Shown: positions 63,339-64,000 of the stretch, piece after piece | Layout of the letters: each line of letters starts with the position of its first letter | How positions within the stretch are numbered: position 1 is the first letter of the stretch | Assembly: GCF_004770615.1 (NCBI RefSeq) | Contig: NZ_RQER01000006.1 | Span: forward strand, 372,001-436,000 | DNA: 64,000 bases | DNA from: Leptospira langatensis | GTDB lineage: Bacteria > Spirochaetota > Leptospiria > Leptospirales > Leptospiraceae | Reading direction: 5' to 3' | Position numbers and translations under genes: made by a program | The notes under the pieces: model-generated | What the model saw: only the letters and a program-made list of their open reading frames with translations | Databases searched by the model: none | Told to the model about the DNA's origin: nothing

Positions 63339-64000
63339 ATGAAATCCTCATTGGGAAAGGTATATTTGGTCGGAGCAGGTCCCGGAGATCCGAACCTGCT
63401 CACCGTACGTGCCGTAAAATTACTCAGAAAAGCGGACGTGATACTGTACGACGATCTAGTCTCCGCTGAAGTATTGAAATACTGCCGAAGATCCGCAATC
63501 TTAGAGTATGTAGGAAAAAGGATCGGACAGCATAGTTGCCAACAAAACGAGATCAACCGTAAACTATCCGAATTTGCACAAGAATATTCTAATATAGTAC
63601 GGCTCAAGGGAGGAGATCCCTCCATTTACGGAAGAGCCGGAGAAGAGATAGAGCATCTAGCCTCCCTCGGTATAGAATGCGAAATGGTGGCAGGAGTTAC
63701 CACTGCTTCCGGCGCAGCCTCTAGTCTAGGAATTCCTTTGACTCATAGGGATTACGCCAGAGAGATCCTATTCTTGTCCGGTCATAAGAAAACAGGAAAG
63801 AATCCGGAAAGCTTTGAAGACCTGCATTTAGAGGGCAAAACAGCTCTAGTATACATGGGACTAAACAGTTTAGAAAGTATCCGAGAGAACCTGCTTGCTT
63901 CCGGAAATTCGGAGTCTACCCCGATCGCCTTTGTGGAGAATGCTACGACTCCCAAACAAAGAGTCGTTGTAGCAACCCTGGGAGATTGCATAGCCAAAGC
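63339..64000 (+). CDS. cobA: uroporphyrinogen-III C-methyltransferase, siroheme branch (3' end outside window)
   Basis: About 220 residues visible before the window ends, with no in-frame stop. Family signatures: KVYLVGAGPGDPNLLTVRAV (residues 7-26), DVILYDDLVS, VRLKGGDPSIYGRAGEE, GVTTASGAASSLGIPLTHRD and LVYMGL. SUMT methylates uroporphyrinogen III twice with SAM to precorrin-2, the entry to siroheme, the cofactor of NirB encoded two genes upstream. Whether the chain ends as a plain SUMT (about 260) or goes on into CysG- or HemD-type domains is cut off. The symbol is the general one for this activity. Confidence 0.93.
   Translation, partial: MKSSLGKVYLVGAGPGDPNLLTVRAVKLLRKADVILYDDLVSAEVLKYCRRSAILEYVGKRIGQHSCQQNEINRKLSEFAQEYSNIVRLKGGDPSIYGRAGEEIEHLASLGIECEMVAGVTTASGAASSLGIPLTHRDYAREILFLSGHKKTGKNPESFEDLHLEGKTALVYMGLNSLESIRENLLASGNSESTPIAFVENATTPKQRVVVATLGDCIAK

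Overview
The window reads as a chromosomal segment of a spirochaete of the genus Leptospira (or a close relative in Leptospirales). The pointers are the mid-40s percent GC as judged by eye, frequent TTG and GTG starts, lipoproteins with loose spirochaetal lipoboxes, a large CarD regulator, an ATP-type PEP carboxykinase, an ammonium-channel/cyclase fusion, a CtaA/CtaB/Sco/Cox respiratory cluster and short TGTAGGA-type palindromes between genes. I recall, but cannot check, that several of these occur together in Leptospira. An assimilatory nitrate/nitrite gene set suggests a free-living or intermediate lineage rather than a strict host-adapted one. This species-level point is inference. No rRNA, tRNA, insertion sequence, prophage or CRISPR array was found.

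Layout: 1-6.3 kb holds envelope proteins, an orphan ParA operon and gatB. 6.4-11.8 kb holds a lipoprotein, dnaE and an M23 peptidase. 11.8-16.2 kb is a one-strand cassette of four genes: an unusual sigma factor, a soluble protein of unknown function, a CHAT-domain (caspase-like) protease and a cysteine-cluster protein. 16.2-21 kb holds a phasin-like protein, pckA, a PIN/TRAM protein with an RGG-like tail, CarD and a SPOR-like protein. 21-27.7 kb is the aa3-type oxidase cluster (coxC-coxA-coxB-sco plus a 53-residue membrane protein) facing ctaA-ctaB. 27.7-31.4 kb has a 3D-domain protein, a histone H1-like protein and the Amt-adenylate cyclase fusion. 31.7-34.4 kb is a beta-oxidation pair.

34.4-41.2 kb carries envelope and accessory genes, including a lipoprotein/ankyrin pair and an AraC regulator facing an SRPBCC protein. 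41.4-49.6 kb is one tightly packed minus-strand operon: a Gld-like ABC transporter, then a Yip1-like protein, mpl, pheS and a thioesterase. 49.9-54.9 kb has a type-I-FAS-like acyltransferase, a DUF2779-like nuclease, argG, coaD and ndk. 55-64 kb is the nitrogen island: an assimilatory nitrate reductase fused to its own reductase module on the minus strand, and on the plus strand a nitrate transporter, nirB, nirD and a siroheme methyltransferase cut by the window end. A near-consensus sigma-54 promoter precedes the transporter.

The strongest candidates for undescribed biology are the sigma/CHAT-protease cassette (11.8-16.1 kb), which is arranged like a protease-controlled sigma switch, and the nitrogen genes (Amt-cyclase plus the sigma-54-driven nitrate genes).
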